From CAVRZJ01 sp964594125 (lineage in GTDB: Bacteria; Acidobacteriota; Thermoanaerobaculia; Thermoanaerobaculales; Thermoanaerobaculaceae), in contig CAZQLL010000012.1 of assembly GCA_964594125.1 (NCBI GenBank), positions 43,037-107,036 on the forward strand: DNA of 64,000 bases, given 5' to 3'. The notes under the pieces were generated by a model. That model had not been told where the DNA came from. It searched no databases and saw only the letters and a list, made by a program, of their open reading frames with translations. Position 1 is the stretch's first letter. The number at the start of each line of letters is the position of its first letter. Both the position numbers and the translations under genes were made by a program. Positions 1-9,894 of the stretch are shown here, piece after piece.

Positions 1-558
1 AAGAACGCGTTCCGCGCCGCCTCGGACCTGGTGGTTCGGCTCGGCTCGCTGTACCGCACGTTCCCGCTCTCCGACCCGCTGTTCGACCCGCCGATCAGCA
101 CCTTCGAGCCGACGAAGAGGGACGCCAACGTCCCCAACATCAACACCATCCCCGGCGACGACGTGTTCTACGTCGACATGCGCGTGCTGCCGCAGATCCC
201 GCTCGCCGAGGTGGAAGCAGAGATCCGCCGGCTCGCCGCAGAGGTCGCCGCGGAGCACGGCGTGACGATCGCGCTCGAGGACGTGCAGCGCTCCGAGGCG
301 GCGCCAGGTACCGACCCGCACGATCCGCTGGTGAGCCGCGTCGCGGCGGCGGCGCAGCGGGTGTACGGCGTCACGCCGAAGCCGATGGGGATCGGCGGCG
401 GCACGGTCGCGGCGATCTTCCGGCGTGCCGGGTTCCCGGCGGTCGTCTACTCGAAGATCGACGAGAGCGCCCACCAGCCCGACGAGTGGTGCAACCTCTC
501 CGACCTCGTCGGCGACGCCAAGGTGTTCGCGCTGACCCTGCTGGCCACGGAGGCGTAG
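1..558 (+). CDS. M20-family metallopeptidase, C-terminal part (cut by window start)
   Basis: The frame is open from base 1, so this is the 3' part (185 residues) of a longer gene. The visible region covers the end of the dimerisation (lid) domain and the C-terminal part of the catalytic domain of M20 zinc peptidases (ArgE/DapE/acetyl-lysine deacetylase type). The stretch PNINTIPGDDVFYVDMRVLP is the usual lid-domain strand. IGGGTVAAIFRRAGFPAVVY followed by ESAHQPDEW matches the C-terminal metal-ligand region, where a late histidine binds the second zinc. The substrate cannot be told from this part. The downstream gene lies on the opposite strand, 6 nt after the stop, so the two genes converge. 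Confidence 0.8.
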   Translation, partial: KNAFRAASDLVVRLGSLYRTFPLSDPLFDPPISTFEPTKRDANVPNINTIPGDDVFYVDMRVLPQIPLAEVEAEIRRLAAEVAAEHGVTIALEDVQRSEAAPGTDPHDPLVSRVAAAAQRVYGVTPKPMGIGGGTVAAIFRRAGFPAVVYSKIDESAHQPDEWCNLSDLVGDAKVFALTLLATEA

Positions 559-564
559 CCGGCT

Positions 565-1632
565 CTACGCCGGCATCCCGCGCGTCCCGGCTTCGTGGTC
601 GAGCAGGCGGCGCTTGCGCCACAGGCCGCCGCCGTAGCCGGTGAGGTCGCCGCTCGCGCCGAGCACGCGGTGGCAGGGGACGATGATCGCGAGCGCGTTG
701 TGGCCGACCGCGGACGCCACCGCCCGCGGGTGTTTCGGCAGGCCGAGCTCGCGCGCAATCGTGCCGTAGGTCGTGGTCTCGCCGTACGGGATCTCGACCA
801 GCCGCGCCCAGACACGCCGCTGCCACTCGCTGCCCGGCTGCGCGGTCGGTACGGTGAAGCGCCGCAGCGAGCCGGTGAAGTACGCCTCCAGCTCGGCCGC
901 TGTCTGCTCGAGCACGTCGTTGCTGCCCGGCATCGGCACCGCAGCGAGCGCCCGCCGCACGCGGCGGAGCTGCCCCTCGAGCATCCGCCGCTCCGCGAAC
1001 TCGAGCAGGCACAGGGCGTCGGCGGTGGCGCACGCCACCATCGGTCCGAGCGGCGTGAGGATTCGGCACGCGACGAGCGGCGTCACCGAGCGCGCGGCGG
1101 CGCGCGGCGGCGCCCCGAACACCGCGCGGAACGAGTCGGTGAACGCCGAGAGCGACTCCCACCCGTGGTCGAACGCCGTGTCGGTCACGCGCTCCCCCTC
1201 GCCGATGCGGCGCAGCGCGCCGCCCAGCCGGCGGGCGCGGCAGTACGCCTGGAACGTCATCTCGTGGTGCGCCTTGAACCACCGCCGCACACGCTCGGGC
1301 GCCACGCCCATCGCGGCGACGTCGGCGTCGCGCCAGCGCCGCCCGGGTTCGGCGGCGACCGCGTCGAGCACCGGACGCAGCCAGTCGGGCGCCGTCCCGG
1401 CGGTCTCCATCGGCGTGCAGCGCAGGCACGGCCGGTAGCCGGCGAACAGTGCGTCGCGCGGGGTGGCGAAGAACTCGACGTTCTCCGGCCTTGGCCGTCT
1501 CGCGGCGCACGTCGGCCGGCAGAAGATGCCGGTGGTTCTGACGGCGGTCACGAACACGCCCTCGTAGGAGGAGTCGCGCTCGGCGAACGCCTGCAGCATC
1601 TCGTCGCGAGGGGGCAGTGTCGAGGTGATCAT
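565..1632 (-). CDS. ada: Bifunctional Ada: methyl-phosphotriester/O6-methylguanine DNA methyltransferase and transcriptional activator
   Basis: The 355-residue protein has the full Ada architecture. The N-terminal zinc domain carries Cys38, Cys42, Cys69 and Cys72 (FCRPTC and RPCLRC), in which Cys38 accepts methyl groups from phosphotriesters in E. coli Ada. An AraC-type helix-turn-helix domain covers roughly residues 85-180. The C-terminal O6-alkylguanine methyltransferase domain has the PCHRV active site with Cys320. Length and cysteine spacing are almost identical to E. coli Ada. The protein repairs alkylated DNA and, once methylated at Cys38, activates its own regulon. It stands alone, with no alkB or alkA beside it. 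Confidence 0.95.
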   Translation of the reverse strand: MITSTLPPRDEMLQAFAERDSSYEGVFVTAVRTTGIFCRPTCAARRPRPENVEFFATPRDALFAGYRPCLRCTPMETAGTAPDWLRPVLDAVAAEPGRRWRDADVAAMGVAPERVRRWFKAHHEMTFQAYCRARRLGGALRRIGEGERVTDTAFDHGWESLSAFTDSFRAVFGAPPRAAARSVTPLVACRILTPLGPMVACATADALCLLEFAERRMLEGQLRRVRRALAAVPMPGSNDVLEQTAAELEAYFTGSLRRFTVPTAQPGSEWQRRVWARLVEIPYGETTTYGTIARELGLPKHPRAVASAVGHNALAIIVPCHRVLGASGDLTGYGGGLWRKRRLLDHEAGTRGMPA

Positions 1633-1698
1633 GCGCGTAACGTAGCGCCCCGCGCCGCCCGCCGCTACCGGAATCTCGACGTGGAACTCGCGGTAAGC

Positions 1699-2280
1699 CT
1701 ATCTCCAGGCGGTCTCGGGCACCAACCGGAGCTCCTGCTTCCCTTGGTCCCAGACGGCGAAGGCGCCGTCGCCGCTGACGAACACCCGCGCCGCCGGCGT
1801 GATCGGCTCGTCGACGGCGAGGCGCCCGCCGACGAGGATGCCGACGCGGTTGGCGATCCCCTCCACGCCGGCGAGGTCGTGGGTGGTCAGCAGCATGGTC
1901 ACGCCGCGCTCGGCGAGCTCGCCGACCAGCTCCTCCCACAGCTCGCGGCGGGCGATCTCGTCGAAGCCGAGCGTCGGGTCGTCGAGCACCAGCAGCTCGG
2001 GGCCGGCGCGAGCGCCAGCACCAGCGCGAGCTGCGTTCGCTGCCCGCGTACGCCAGGCGTCGGTGCCGAACAGCAGCGCGGCGCCGGCGGAGGGCTTCTG
2101 CATGCCGAGCAGGCAGCGCACCAGCGACGACTTGCCGGCGCCGTTGCGCCCGAGCAGGGCGTACACCTGGCCTGCCGCGACGTCGAAGGTGACGGCGTCG
2201 GCCGCGACGCTGCGGCCGTAGCGCACGGTGACGCCGGCGAACGCGGCCGCCGGCGCGGGCGGGGGAGGGGAAGCGCTCAT
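1699..2280 (-). pseudogene. ABC transporter ATP-binding protein, internally deleted and frameshifted
   Basis: The gene starts with ATG at 2280, overlapping the stop of the GntR gene (ATGA), the usual YtrA/YtrB-type arrangement. Walker A (GRNGAGKSS) and Walker B (ELLVLDDPTLGFD) with the switch histidine (TTHD) are present. The Q-loop, helical subdomain and LSGG-type signature are missing: the reading frame jumps from LFGTDAWRT to the Walker B region within about 20 residues. Around 1998-2045 an alternative frame encodes GQRTQLALVLALAP, the normal sequence after the signature. A single missing base near 1998-2006 returns to the present frame. So there is both a deletion of roughly 50 codons and a 1-nt frameshift. 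No permease follows. The product would not be a working ATPase. Confidence 0.75.
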
Positions 2281-2681
2281 GGCTCGGCTCCATCGTCGGG
2301 ACGCAGGTCGTTCCACGCCGCGGCGAGCGCCGCGCCCGCCTCGGCGAGGTCGGCGCCCAGGGCGAGCGCCGTGGCCGCGTAGGCCTGAGCGCCGTCGGCG
2401 AGCGCACGCCGTCGCGCCGCGGCGGGCAGCGGCGCCGGCGCCGGCGCGACGAACGTGCCCTCGCCGCGGCGCACCTCGAGCACGCCGGCGTCGGCGAGCC
2501 GCTGGTACGCCTTCGCCACGGTCGCCGGGTTGACGCGCAGCGTGCGCGAGAGGTCGCGCACCGAGGGAACCGGAGCGCCCGGCGCCAGCACGCCGGCGGC
2601 CACCAGGCGGCGCACCTGCTCCTCGATCTGCCGCCAGATCGGCAGCGGGCTCGCGGGGTCGATCTCGATCGTGCGCGCCAT
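2277..2681 (-). CDS. GntR-family (YtrA subfamily) transcriptional regulator
   Basis: The 134-residue protein has an N-terminal winged helix-turn-helix (about residues 10-78, with PLPIWRQIEEQVRR, VPSVRDLSRTLRVNPATVAKAY and GEGTFVA). A short helical C-terminal tail replaces the large effector domain, as in the YtrA subfamily. Such regulators usually repress their own operon, which encodes an ABC exporter. Here the following gene is a defective ABC ATPase coupled by a 4-nt overlap, and no permease remains, so the cassette looks decayed. A palindromic operator candidate lies 33-54 nt upstream of the ATG. Confidence 0.9.
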   Translation of the reverse strand: MARTIEIDPASPLPIWRQIEEQVRRLVAAGVLAPGAPVPSVRDLSRTLRVNPATVAKAYQRLADAGVLEVRRGEGTFVAPAPAPLPAAARRRALADGAQAYAATALALGADLAEAGAALAAAWNDLRPDDGAEP

Positions 2682-2713
2682 CAGGCGTCGCTCCTGCGCG
2701 GGGTGGGGTGATG

Positions 2714-2735
2714 GTGTATCACTGCACTAATACAC
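2714..2735. promoter_or_regulatory. Palindromic operator candidate of the GntR/YtrA regulator
   Basis: The sequence is GTGTAT (2714-2719), 10 nt, ATACAC (2730-2735). The symmetry continues imperfectly into the spacer, with 9 of 11 positions matching in each half. It is an AT-rich island just upstream of the GntR start codon and overlaps the expected promoter. YtrA-type regulators bind palindromes with GTGTA-type half sites, so autoregulation is the simplest reading. The link to this regulator is inferred from position. Confidence 0.6.
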
Positions 2736-2817
2736 TAGATCGCTGCGCAGCCCGTGTCAACCCCCTGGCGCACCGCACGTCGTAGAATCATCGTCCTGCG
2801 TTGCGAGGAGGGCCGGG

Positions 2818-4119
2818 ATGGCGGCGATGAACGCGAGAACGCGACAGGAGGTCGGGTGGAGCGCATGCTGGCTCGCGCTGGGAGCGCTGGCGCTGGCGCT
2901 GGCGCCGCAGCGGGCGGCGGCCGCGGCGCCGGGCCGCACGGTCGAGCTGATCCTCGACGCCTCGGGGTCGATGAACGCCCGCCTCGCCGACGGCACGCCG
3001 CGCATCGACGCGGCGCGCGCCGCCCTCGGCGACCTCGTCGAGGCGCTGCCGGCGGAGACCGTGATCGCGCTGCGCGTCTACGGCGCCGACTCGCCACGCT
3101 CCAAGCACGACTGCGCCGACACGCGGCTTGTCGTCCCGTTCGGCGCCGTCGGCGCGGTGAAGGGGAAGGTGGCCGCCGCGGCGGCGGGGCTGAAGGCGCA
3201 GGGGTACACGCCGATCACCAGGGTGCTCGAGCTGGCGGCCGCCGACTTTCCGGCGGACGGCGGCGAGCGCGTGATCGTGCTGGTCTCCGACGGGATCGAG
3301 ACGTGCGAGGGCGACCCCTGTGCGACCGCGAGGGCGCTGGCGGGCGCCAGAGTGAGGACGCTGGTCCACACCGTCGGTTTCGGCGCCGACGAGGCGGCGA
3401 TCGCGCAGCTCCGCTGCATCGCCTCGGTGACCGGCGGGCGGCACTTCGGAGCCTCGGACGCCGGGCAGCTCGCGGCCGCGCTCGCCGAAGCCGTCGCGGC
3501 GAAGGGCGAGCCGGTGCAGGAGGAGCAGGGCATGGGCGCCGTCGGCGTGCGCGGCGCCGACCTGAAGGGGAGTACCGTCATCGACGCGGCCACCGGCGCC
3601 GAGGTCGGCCGGCTCGGCCACACCCGCGAGTCGATGCCGGTGCCGGCGGGTATCTACAACGTGACGATCGGAAAAACGGCGTGGAAGAGCGTGCGCGTGC
3701 GTCCCGGCGAGACGACCTGGCTCGAGCCGGCAATCCTCACGATCGAGCACGCCTCGCTCTCGGGCCATGACGTCCTCGACCGCGAGACGGGGGAGGTGGT
3801 GGCGGAGGCCTCGGCGATCGCCGAGACCGTCGCGTTGATGCCGGGCACCTACGACGTGCGCTTCGGCGGCGCCGTGTGGCCGGGAGTCGAGCTCAGGGCG
3901 GGCCAGCGCACGGTCCTCAGGCCGGGTGTGATCGAGGTGCGGCGAGCGACGATCAACGGGCACACGATCCGCGACGCCCGCGGCGCGGAGGTCGGCAAGG
4001 TGAGCGCCACCGGCAGCGTGCGGCCGTTTCCGCCCGGCACCTACACCGTCGAGCTCAAGAGCGGCCCCCGCTCGGTCACCCTGGCGGAGGGGCAGCGCGT
4101 CGTGCTCGAGAACAGTTAG
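2818..4119 (+). CDS. Secreted von Willebrand factor A domain protein with three C-terminal beta repeats
   Basis: The 433-residue protein has a signal peptide (residues 1 to about 37, hydrophobic core ALALALAP). A VWA domain follows at about 41-240, with the MIDAS metal site DASGSM (Asp47, Ser49, Ser51) and the later VSDGIETC motif. After residue 240 come three tandem units of about 60 residues. Each has a glycine-rich loop, an Asp-x-x-x-Gly-x-Glu-Val turn, a PAGTY/PPGTY-type motif and an arginine-glycine strand ending in a hydrophobic residue. These resemble carboxypeptidase-regulatory or PEGA-like beta folds. The start follows an upstream GAGGAGGG by 7 nt. Four cysteines in the VWA region could form disulfides. 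A role in surface binding is inference; the substrate is unknown. Confidence 0.8.
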   Translation: MAAMNARTRQEVGWSACWLALGALALALAPQRAAAAAPGRTVELILDASGSMNARLADGTPRIDAARAALGDLVEALPAETVIALRVYGADSPRSKHDCADTRLVVPFGAVGAVKGKVAAAAAGLKAQGYTPITRVLELAAADFPADGGERVIVLVSDGIETCEGDPCATARALAGARVRTLVHTVGFGADEAAIAQLRCIASVTGGRHFGASDAGQLAAALAEAVAAKGEPVQEEQGMGAVGVRGADLKGSTVIDAATGAEVGRLGHTRESMPVPAGIYNVTIGKTAWKSVRVRPGETTWLEPAILTIEHASLSGHDVLDRETGEVVAEASAIAETVALMPGTYDVRFGGAVWPGVELRAGQRTVLRPGVIEVRRATINGHTIRDARGAEVGKVSATGSVRPFPPGTYTVELKSGPRSVTLAEGQRVVLENS

Positions 4120-4583
4120 CCGCGCTCCCGGCGCAGCGGGATTCGCGCCACCCGGCCCGCGGCCGGTCGGGCTTCCAAGGAAACCCATCGAGGCCGGAGC
4201 GCGGGCGCCCTCGCCCGCGCGGGCGGAGTCCGGGCCGGCGAGGGCGCCGGCCCTCCCGGGGGTTTCCTGTCTCGTCCTACCGCCGCACCGCGGCGTAGGT
4301 TTGCTCGGAAGGACACCCGTTGCCTAGAGGTCGTCGATTCGAGGAGACCCGCAGGGCCGACGACGAACCCCGACATGCCAGGGGACGCCGCTGCGCAGCG
4401 CTCTGCCGGAAGTGCGAACACACACGCCCTCTCACTCACCTGTCGACGTCCTTGCGGCGTGCCGCAACGCCGTCCTCACGATGCCACGGCGTTTTTCGTC
4501 GTCGCCGCTGCGCCGGCGCTCGCCGAGCGGACGGCACGGCTCCGCGATAATGGCGGGAGCGCCGCGGCGGCGCGGGAGGGCCC
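4120..4583. other. 464-nt non-coding stretch
   Basis: No open frame here has protein-like composition or a recognisable domain. The first half holds copy 1 of the two-hairpin repeat. The second half (about 4270-4580) has ordinary GC-rich sequence and ends in the ribosome-binding site GGGAGGG of the next gene. I see no tRNA or terminator with a T-run. Confidence 0.6.
4164..4265 (-). repeat. Dispersed two-hairpin intergenic repeat, copy 1
   Basis: Two stem-loops lie in tandem. The first pairs GCGCGGGC (4199-4206) with GCCCGCGC (4213-4220). The second pairs GGGCCGGCG (4232-4240) with CGCCGGCCC (4245-4253) around a 4-nt loop. The same pair of hairpins recurs at 13.4, 16.4 and 28.7 kb. This copy is in the same orientation as the 28.7-kb copy and opposite to the other two. 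Confidence 0.75.
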
Positions 4584-5351
4584 GTGAGCTCGATCAACCT
4601 CTCCATGGACGGCATGGTGGCGGTGGTGACCGGCGCGAGCCGGGGGATCGGCGAGGCGATCGCCCGCGCGTTCGCGCGGCGTGGGACGACCGTGGTGATC
4701 GCCGCGCGGAAGCTCGACGCGCTGGAGACCGTGGCCGCGTCGATCGGCGCCGACGGGCCGGGGAAGGCGATCCCGGCCGCCTGCCACACGGGCAGGCCCG
4801 GGGAGATCGCCGCGCTGTTCGAGCGCGTGCGCTCCGAGCTGGGGCGGCTCGACGTCCTGGTCAACAACGCGGCGACGAACCCGTACCTCGGCCCGGCGCT
4901 CGACTGCACCGAGGCGGCGTTCGACAAGACGTTCGAGGTCAACGTCAAGGGCTACTTCCTGATGTGCCAGCACGCGGCGCGGATGATGGTCGAGCAGCGA
5001 TCGGGATCGATCATCAACATCGCGTCGATCGCCGGGATTACGCCGCTGCCGATGCAGCTCGCCTACTCGATGACCAAGGCGGCGGTGCTCTCGCTGACCC
5101 GCGAGCTCGCCAAGGAGCTCGGTCGCACCGGCGTGCGCGTGAACGCGATCGCGCCCGGCGTGATCGAGACGAGGTTCGCCGCGGCGCTCATCGAGGACCC
5201 CGAGGTGCACAGGAGGATCGTGCAGCTCACGCCGCTCGCCCGCCACGGGCAGCCCGACGAGGTGGTCGGCGCCGCGCTGTACCTGGCGAGCGACGCAGCC
5301 AGCTTCACCACCGGCTCGGTGCTGGTGTGCGACGGCGGGATGACGGCGTGA
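4584..5351 (+). CDS. Short-chain dehydrogenase/reductase (classical SDR)
   Basis: The 255-residue protein is a full-length classical SDR. The cofactor-binding glycine motif TGASRGIG is at 16-23 and the NNAA motif at 94-97. The catalytic Ser148, Tyr161 and Lys165 (YSMTK) have standard spacing. The end (TGSVLVCDGGMTA) is typical of the FabG/3-oxoacyl-ACP or glucose-dehydrogenase-like branch. Arg at position 43 favours NADPH. The GTG start is 4 nt after GGGAGGG. The substrate is not determinable: it stands alone and is not in a fatty-acid operon. Confidence 0.9.
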   Translation: MSSINLSMDGMVAVVTGASRGIGEAIARAFARRGTTVVIAARKLDALETVAASIGADGPGKAIPAACHTGRPGEIAALFERVRSELGRLDVLVNNAATNPYLGPALDCTEAAFDKTFEVNVKGYFLMCQHAARMMVEQRSGSIINIASIAGITPLPMQLAYSMTKAAVLSLTRELAKELGRTGVRVNAIAPGVIETRFAAALIEDPEVHRRIVQLTPLARHGQPDEVVGAALYLASDAASFTTGSVLVCDGGMTA

Positions 5352-5365
5352 GAAGGAAGCTGGCA

Positions 5366-5450
5366 ATCGGCAGTGCCGATGTGGGACGCGCGCTTGAGCG
5401 CGAGCTGCCGCGAGCCGGAACTTCCGAGCCGACCGGCGCGCAGCGCCGGT
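5366..5450. promoter_or_regulatory. Pair of perfect inverted repeats after the SDR gene
   Basis: ATCGGCA-g-TGCCGAT (5366-5380) is a perfect 15-nt palindrome 15 nt after the SDR stop. ACCGGCGC (5432-5439) pairs perfectly with GCGCCGGT (5443-5450) around a 3-nt loop. Neither is followed by a T-run. They may act as factor-dependent terminators or a protein-binding site in the 191-nt gap before the phosphofructokinase gene. Confidence 0.4.
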
Positions 5451-5542
5451 CCATCGGCCACGCTGCGGCGGGGCCGGCGCCGTATTCGATGAGGTGGTGG
5501 TACTCTCGCGCCAGCCGTGAGCGGGTCGAGGCGGGAGGCGCG

Positions 5543-6904
<1,362 letters not shown>

Positions 6905-6928
6905 GGCTCGCGGCGGGCGGGCGGGGCG

Positions 6929-8083
6929 GTGACGGCCAGCCCCGACAGCGGTGCGCCGCGCGCTGGCGAGCGGCTGCGCTCGCTCGACGTCTTCCGCGGG
7001 GCGACGATCGCGCTGATGATCCTGGTCAACAACGCCGGCGACTGGGATCGCACCTACCGCGCGCTGCTGCACGCGCCGTGGCACGGGTGGACCGCCGCCG
7101 ACCTGGTGTTCCCGTTCTTCCTCTTCATCCTCGGCGCCGCGATTCCGTTCGCCCTGGGATCGCGGCGCGGCGGCACGCCGTTTGAGCTCGCCGCCGTCCA
7201 CCGCAAGGTGCTGCGCCGCGCGGCGATTCTGTTCGCGCTCGGTCTCGCGCTCATCTGGTTCCCGTACTACACCGTCGACTGGTCGCGGGCGCGCATCCCC
7301 GGCGTGCTGCAGCGCATCGCGCTCGTCTACCTCGCCGCGGCGCTCGCGTACCTCCACCTCAGACCGCGCGGCCGCGCGCTGCTGGGTCTCGGTCTGCTCG
7401 GCGGCTACTGGGCGGCGATGAAGCTCGTGCCCGTGCCGGGGTTCGGCGCCGGCGACCTGTCGCCCGCCGGCAACCTCGCGTTCCACCTCGACCGCCTCGT
7501 GCTCGGGGCGCATGTCTGGCGCTACTCGCCCGGGCCGGGCGACCCCGAGGGGATCCTCTCGACGCTGCCGGCGGCCGGCACGGCCCTCGCCGGGATCTTC
7601 GCCGGCGAGCTGTTCCGCTCGCAACGGGCGGCGCGACAGCGCCTCGCGCTGCTGCTCGGCTGGGGGTCGGCCGGCGTCGCGCTCGGCCTGGCCCTGGCGC
7701 CGCTGTTTCCCATCAACAAGAACCTGTGGTCGCCGACGTTCGTGCTCTTCACCGCCGGCGCCGCGGCGCTCGCGCTCGCCGCCGCGTACGCCGTGCTCGA
7801 TCTCGCCCGCATCACGCGCTGGGCGGCGCCGTTCGCCGCGTTCGGGACCAACGCGATCCTCGCCTACGTCGGCTCCGGTGTGCTCGCACGCCTGCTCACC
7901 GTCCTTCGCGTCTCCGATGCCTCCGGCGCCACGGTGACGCTCAAACGCTGGCTGTACGAGCACCTCTGGGCTGCCGCCCTGCCCGACTACGTCGCCTCGC
8001 TCGCCTGGGCGCTCACCCATGTCGCGCTCTGGTGGCTGGTGTGCGTCGCGCTCGACCGCCGGCGGATCTACCTCAAGGTCTGA
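6929..8083 (+). CDS. Multipass membrane acyltransferase of the DUF5009/NagX (HGSNAT-like) family
   Basis: The 384-residue polytopic protein begins with RLRSLDVFRG, the opening motif of COG4299/DUF5009 proteins related to human heparan-alpha-glucosaminide N-acetyltransferase. About ten hydrophobic segments follow. Conserved family stretches include FPFFLFILGAAIPFA and PINKNLWSPTFVLF. The family is thought to move acetyl groups across the membrane onto sugars such as glucosamine, or to act in peptidoglycan and amino-sugar salvage. The exact substrate here is unknown. The GTG start lies 24 nt after the pfp stop, so the two genes are probably co-transcribed. Confidence 0.85.
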   Translation: MTASPDSGAPRAGERLRSLDVFRGATIALMILVNNAGDWDRTYRALLHAPWHGWTAADLVFPFFLFILGAAIPFALGSRRGGTPFELAAVHRKVLRRAAILFALGLALIWFPYYTVDWSRARIPGVLQRIALVYLAAALAYLHLRPRGRALLGLGLLGGYWAAMKLVPVPGFGAGDLSPAGNLAFHLDRLVLGAHVWRYSPGPGDPEGILSTLPAAGTALAGIFAGELFRSQRAARQRLALLLGWGSAGVALGLALAPLFPINKNLWSPTFVLFTAGAAALALAAAYAVLDLARITRWAAPFAAFGTNAILAYVGSGVLARLLTVLRVSDASGATVTLKRWLYEHLWAAALPDYVASLAWALTHVALWWLVCVALDRRRIYLKV

Positions 8084-8089
8084 GCGCGG

Positions 8090-9259
8090 TCAGCCGGCGA
8101 GCGACGACAGGAGCTGGCCGACGGCGAGGCCGATGTACGTGCCGAGCACGTTGCCGACGACCGCCAGCAGCAGCCCGACCGGCGCCAGTCCGGGCTGGTA
8201 GATCTCCGCCACCACCGGCGCCGACGAGTAGCCCCCGACCGACGCCTGGCTGGCGGCGCCGAAGAAAAACGACGGCGCCCGCATCAGTCGCAGCGCCGCC
8301 AGCAGCACCGTCCCGTGCACCAGCAGCACCAGCGCGCCGGCGACGATCCACAGGGGCTGTGCGACGATCGCGCGCAGGTTCGCCTGCGCGCCCACCGACG
8401 CCAGCAGCAGGTAGAACCCGGCGTAGCCGAGGCTCGACGCGCCGGCGCCGTCGAAGCGCGCCAGCGGCGTCAGTGACAGCAGCAGCGCCACGGTGGTCAG
8501 GATGATGATCCCCCATGCGAACGGCGACAGCACGTCGCCCACCGGCGGCAGCGTCCGCCCGAGCGCCATCGCCGGCACCGACACCACGAGCGCCACGCCG
8601 ACCAGCAGCGTCGCGTCGGCCACCGAGGTCGGGCGCCGGTCCTGCTCGGTGCGGCCGGCCACGCGCGCGCCGATCGCCGCCAACTCCGCGCGGTCGGCGT
8701 GTAGGCGCCTGTCGAGCGCCGCCTGGCGGCCGGAGAGCGCGATCAGCAGCGCCATCCACGAGTACGCGACGACGGTGTCGACGAGGATCGCGATCCCTTG
8801 CGCGTCCGGTGGGATGGCGAGCGCGTTGGCAACCGCCACGAGGTTCGCACTGCCGCCGATCCACGTCCCGGTCAGCGCCGCCAGCACCTTCCACGCATGC
8901 TCGCCGAGCGCGCGCCCGAACACGACGAACGCCAGCACCGCGCCCGCGGCGACGCCGCACGCCGAGGCGCCCATCGCCGCGAGCGCGCGCGGCCCGAGCC
9001 GCGCGATCGCGCGCAGGTCGGAGGAGAGCAGGATCAGCGCCAGCGCCGCCGGCAGCAGGTGGCGCGAAAGCGCCGTGTACAGCAGGCTCTCCGCCGGCAG
9101 CAGGTGCAGCGACGTGGCCACCATCGGCAGTGCGTACACCCAGAACACCGCCGGCAGCCGGCGGAACACCGGCTCGAGCGCCGGCAGCCGCGACGCCTGG
9201 AACACCAGCGCCACGAGCGCCGCGAGAAACGTCAGGATCGCCAGCGGCGAGGTCAGCAT
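8090..9259 (-). CDS. DUF819-family integral membrane protein
   Basis: The protein of about 389 residues has roughly ten transmembrane segments and matches the DUF819/YjcL family. Typical stretches are LTGTWIGGSANLVAVA near the middle and SQASVGGYSSAPVVAEIY near the C-terminus. The two internal halves resemble the bile-acid/arsenical symporter fold. I chose the ATG at 9259 (MLTSPLAILTF) because translation upstream is not hydrophobic; a TTG at 9295 would add 12 residues. It converges with the DUF5009 gene 6 nt away. Transport of an organic solute is likely but unproven. Confidence 0.85.
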   Translation of the reverse strand: MLTSPLAILTFLAALVALVFQASRLPALEPVFRRLPAVFWVYALPMVATSLHLLPAESLLYTALSRHLLPAALALILLSSDLRAIARLGPRALAAMGASACGVAAGAVLAFVVFGRALGEHAWKVLAALTGTWIGGSANLVAVANALAIPPDAQGIAILVDTVVAYSWMALLIALSGRQAALDRRLHADRAELAAIGARVAGRTEQDRRPTSVADATLLVGVALVVSVPAMALGRTLPPVGDVLSPFAWGIIILTTVALLLSLTPLARFDGAGASSLGYAGFYLLLASVGAQANLRAIVAQPLWIVAGALVLLVHGTVLLAALRLMRAPSFFFGAASQASVGGYSSAPVVAEIYQPGLAPVGLLLAVVGNVLGTYIGLAVGQLLSSLAG

Positions 9260-9369
9260 GCCGCGGATCTTGTGCGATGCGCCGCCCCCGGTCAAGGAAG
9301 GCGCGAGGCGCGATGCGTGCGCCTCCCGACGACGGAATCGGCTATGCTCCCGGTGGGAGCCACGCAGCG

Positions 9370-9894
9370 TTGACAGGCAAGGAGTTTCTCCGGTCCGTGG
9401 CGAACGGAAAGGTGGACCTGCTCGAGGTCCTCCTCGACGTGCTGCGTCGCGCCGGCGCGGACTATTGCGTCATCGGCGGTCTCGCAGTCAACGCCTATGC
9501 CGAGCCCGTCGTGAGCCTCGACCTTGACATCGTGGTCGTCGCCCAAAGGTTGGACGCCGTGAGGAGCGCGGCGCTGGCCCGCGGGATGAAGGTCGAGGAG
9601 TCCGAGCACAGCGTCAACCTGGCGCTCACCGGCTCGGACCTCCGAGTCCAGCTCCAGAAGGATCCTCGCTACCAGGGCTTCATCGGTCGCGCCGGGGCTT
9701 GCACAGTGCTCGGCTACGAGCTGCCGGTGGCGCGTCTCGAGGACGTTGTCGCCGGCAAGCTCTGGGCCTACGCGGACTCCTCCCGGAGGGCCAGCAAGCG
9801 GCAGAAGGACCTTGCCGATCTCATGCGCCTCGTCGAGACACACCCGCACATCAGCGCCCTGCTGCCCGAGAGCGTCCTCGCCTTGATGCGCTGA
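9370..9894 (+). CDS. Nucleotidyltransferase-fold protein (AbiEii-like), stand-alone
   Basis: The 174-residue protein has a polymerase-beta-type nucleotidyltransferase motif, GGLAVNAYAEPVVSLDLDIVV, with the GG and the DxD metal ligands. The helical part has ARLEDVVAGKLWAYAD and a KRQKDLADLMRL motif typical of AbiEii/AbiGii toxin-like and related antitoxin nucleotidyltransferases. I favour the TTG start at 9370, preceded by GGTGGGAG; an in-frame ATG at 9313 would add 19 residues. No AbiEi-like partner sits next to it, and the nearest genes are the MntA/HepT module 0.2 kb away. It may be an orphan toxin, an antitoxin relic or a housekeeping nucleotidyltransferase. Confidence 0.75.
   Translation: MTGKEFLRSVANGKVDLLEVLLDVLRRAGADYCVIGGLAVNAYAEPVVSLDLDIVVVAQRLDAVRSAALARGMKVEESEHSVNLALTGSDLRVQLQKDPRYQGFIGRAGACTVLGYELPVARLEDVVAGKLWAYADSSRRASKRQKDLADLMRLVETHPHISALLPESVLALMR

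Noticed and set aside
4270..4560. tRNA or other structured RNA in the gap before the SDR gene
   Set aside because: No cloverleaf, TTCGAAT-type T-loop or CCA end could be traced.
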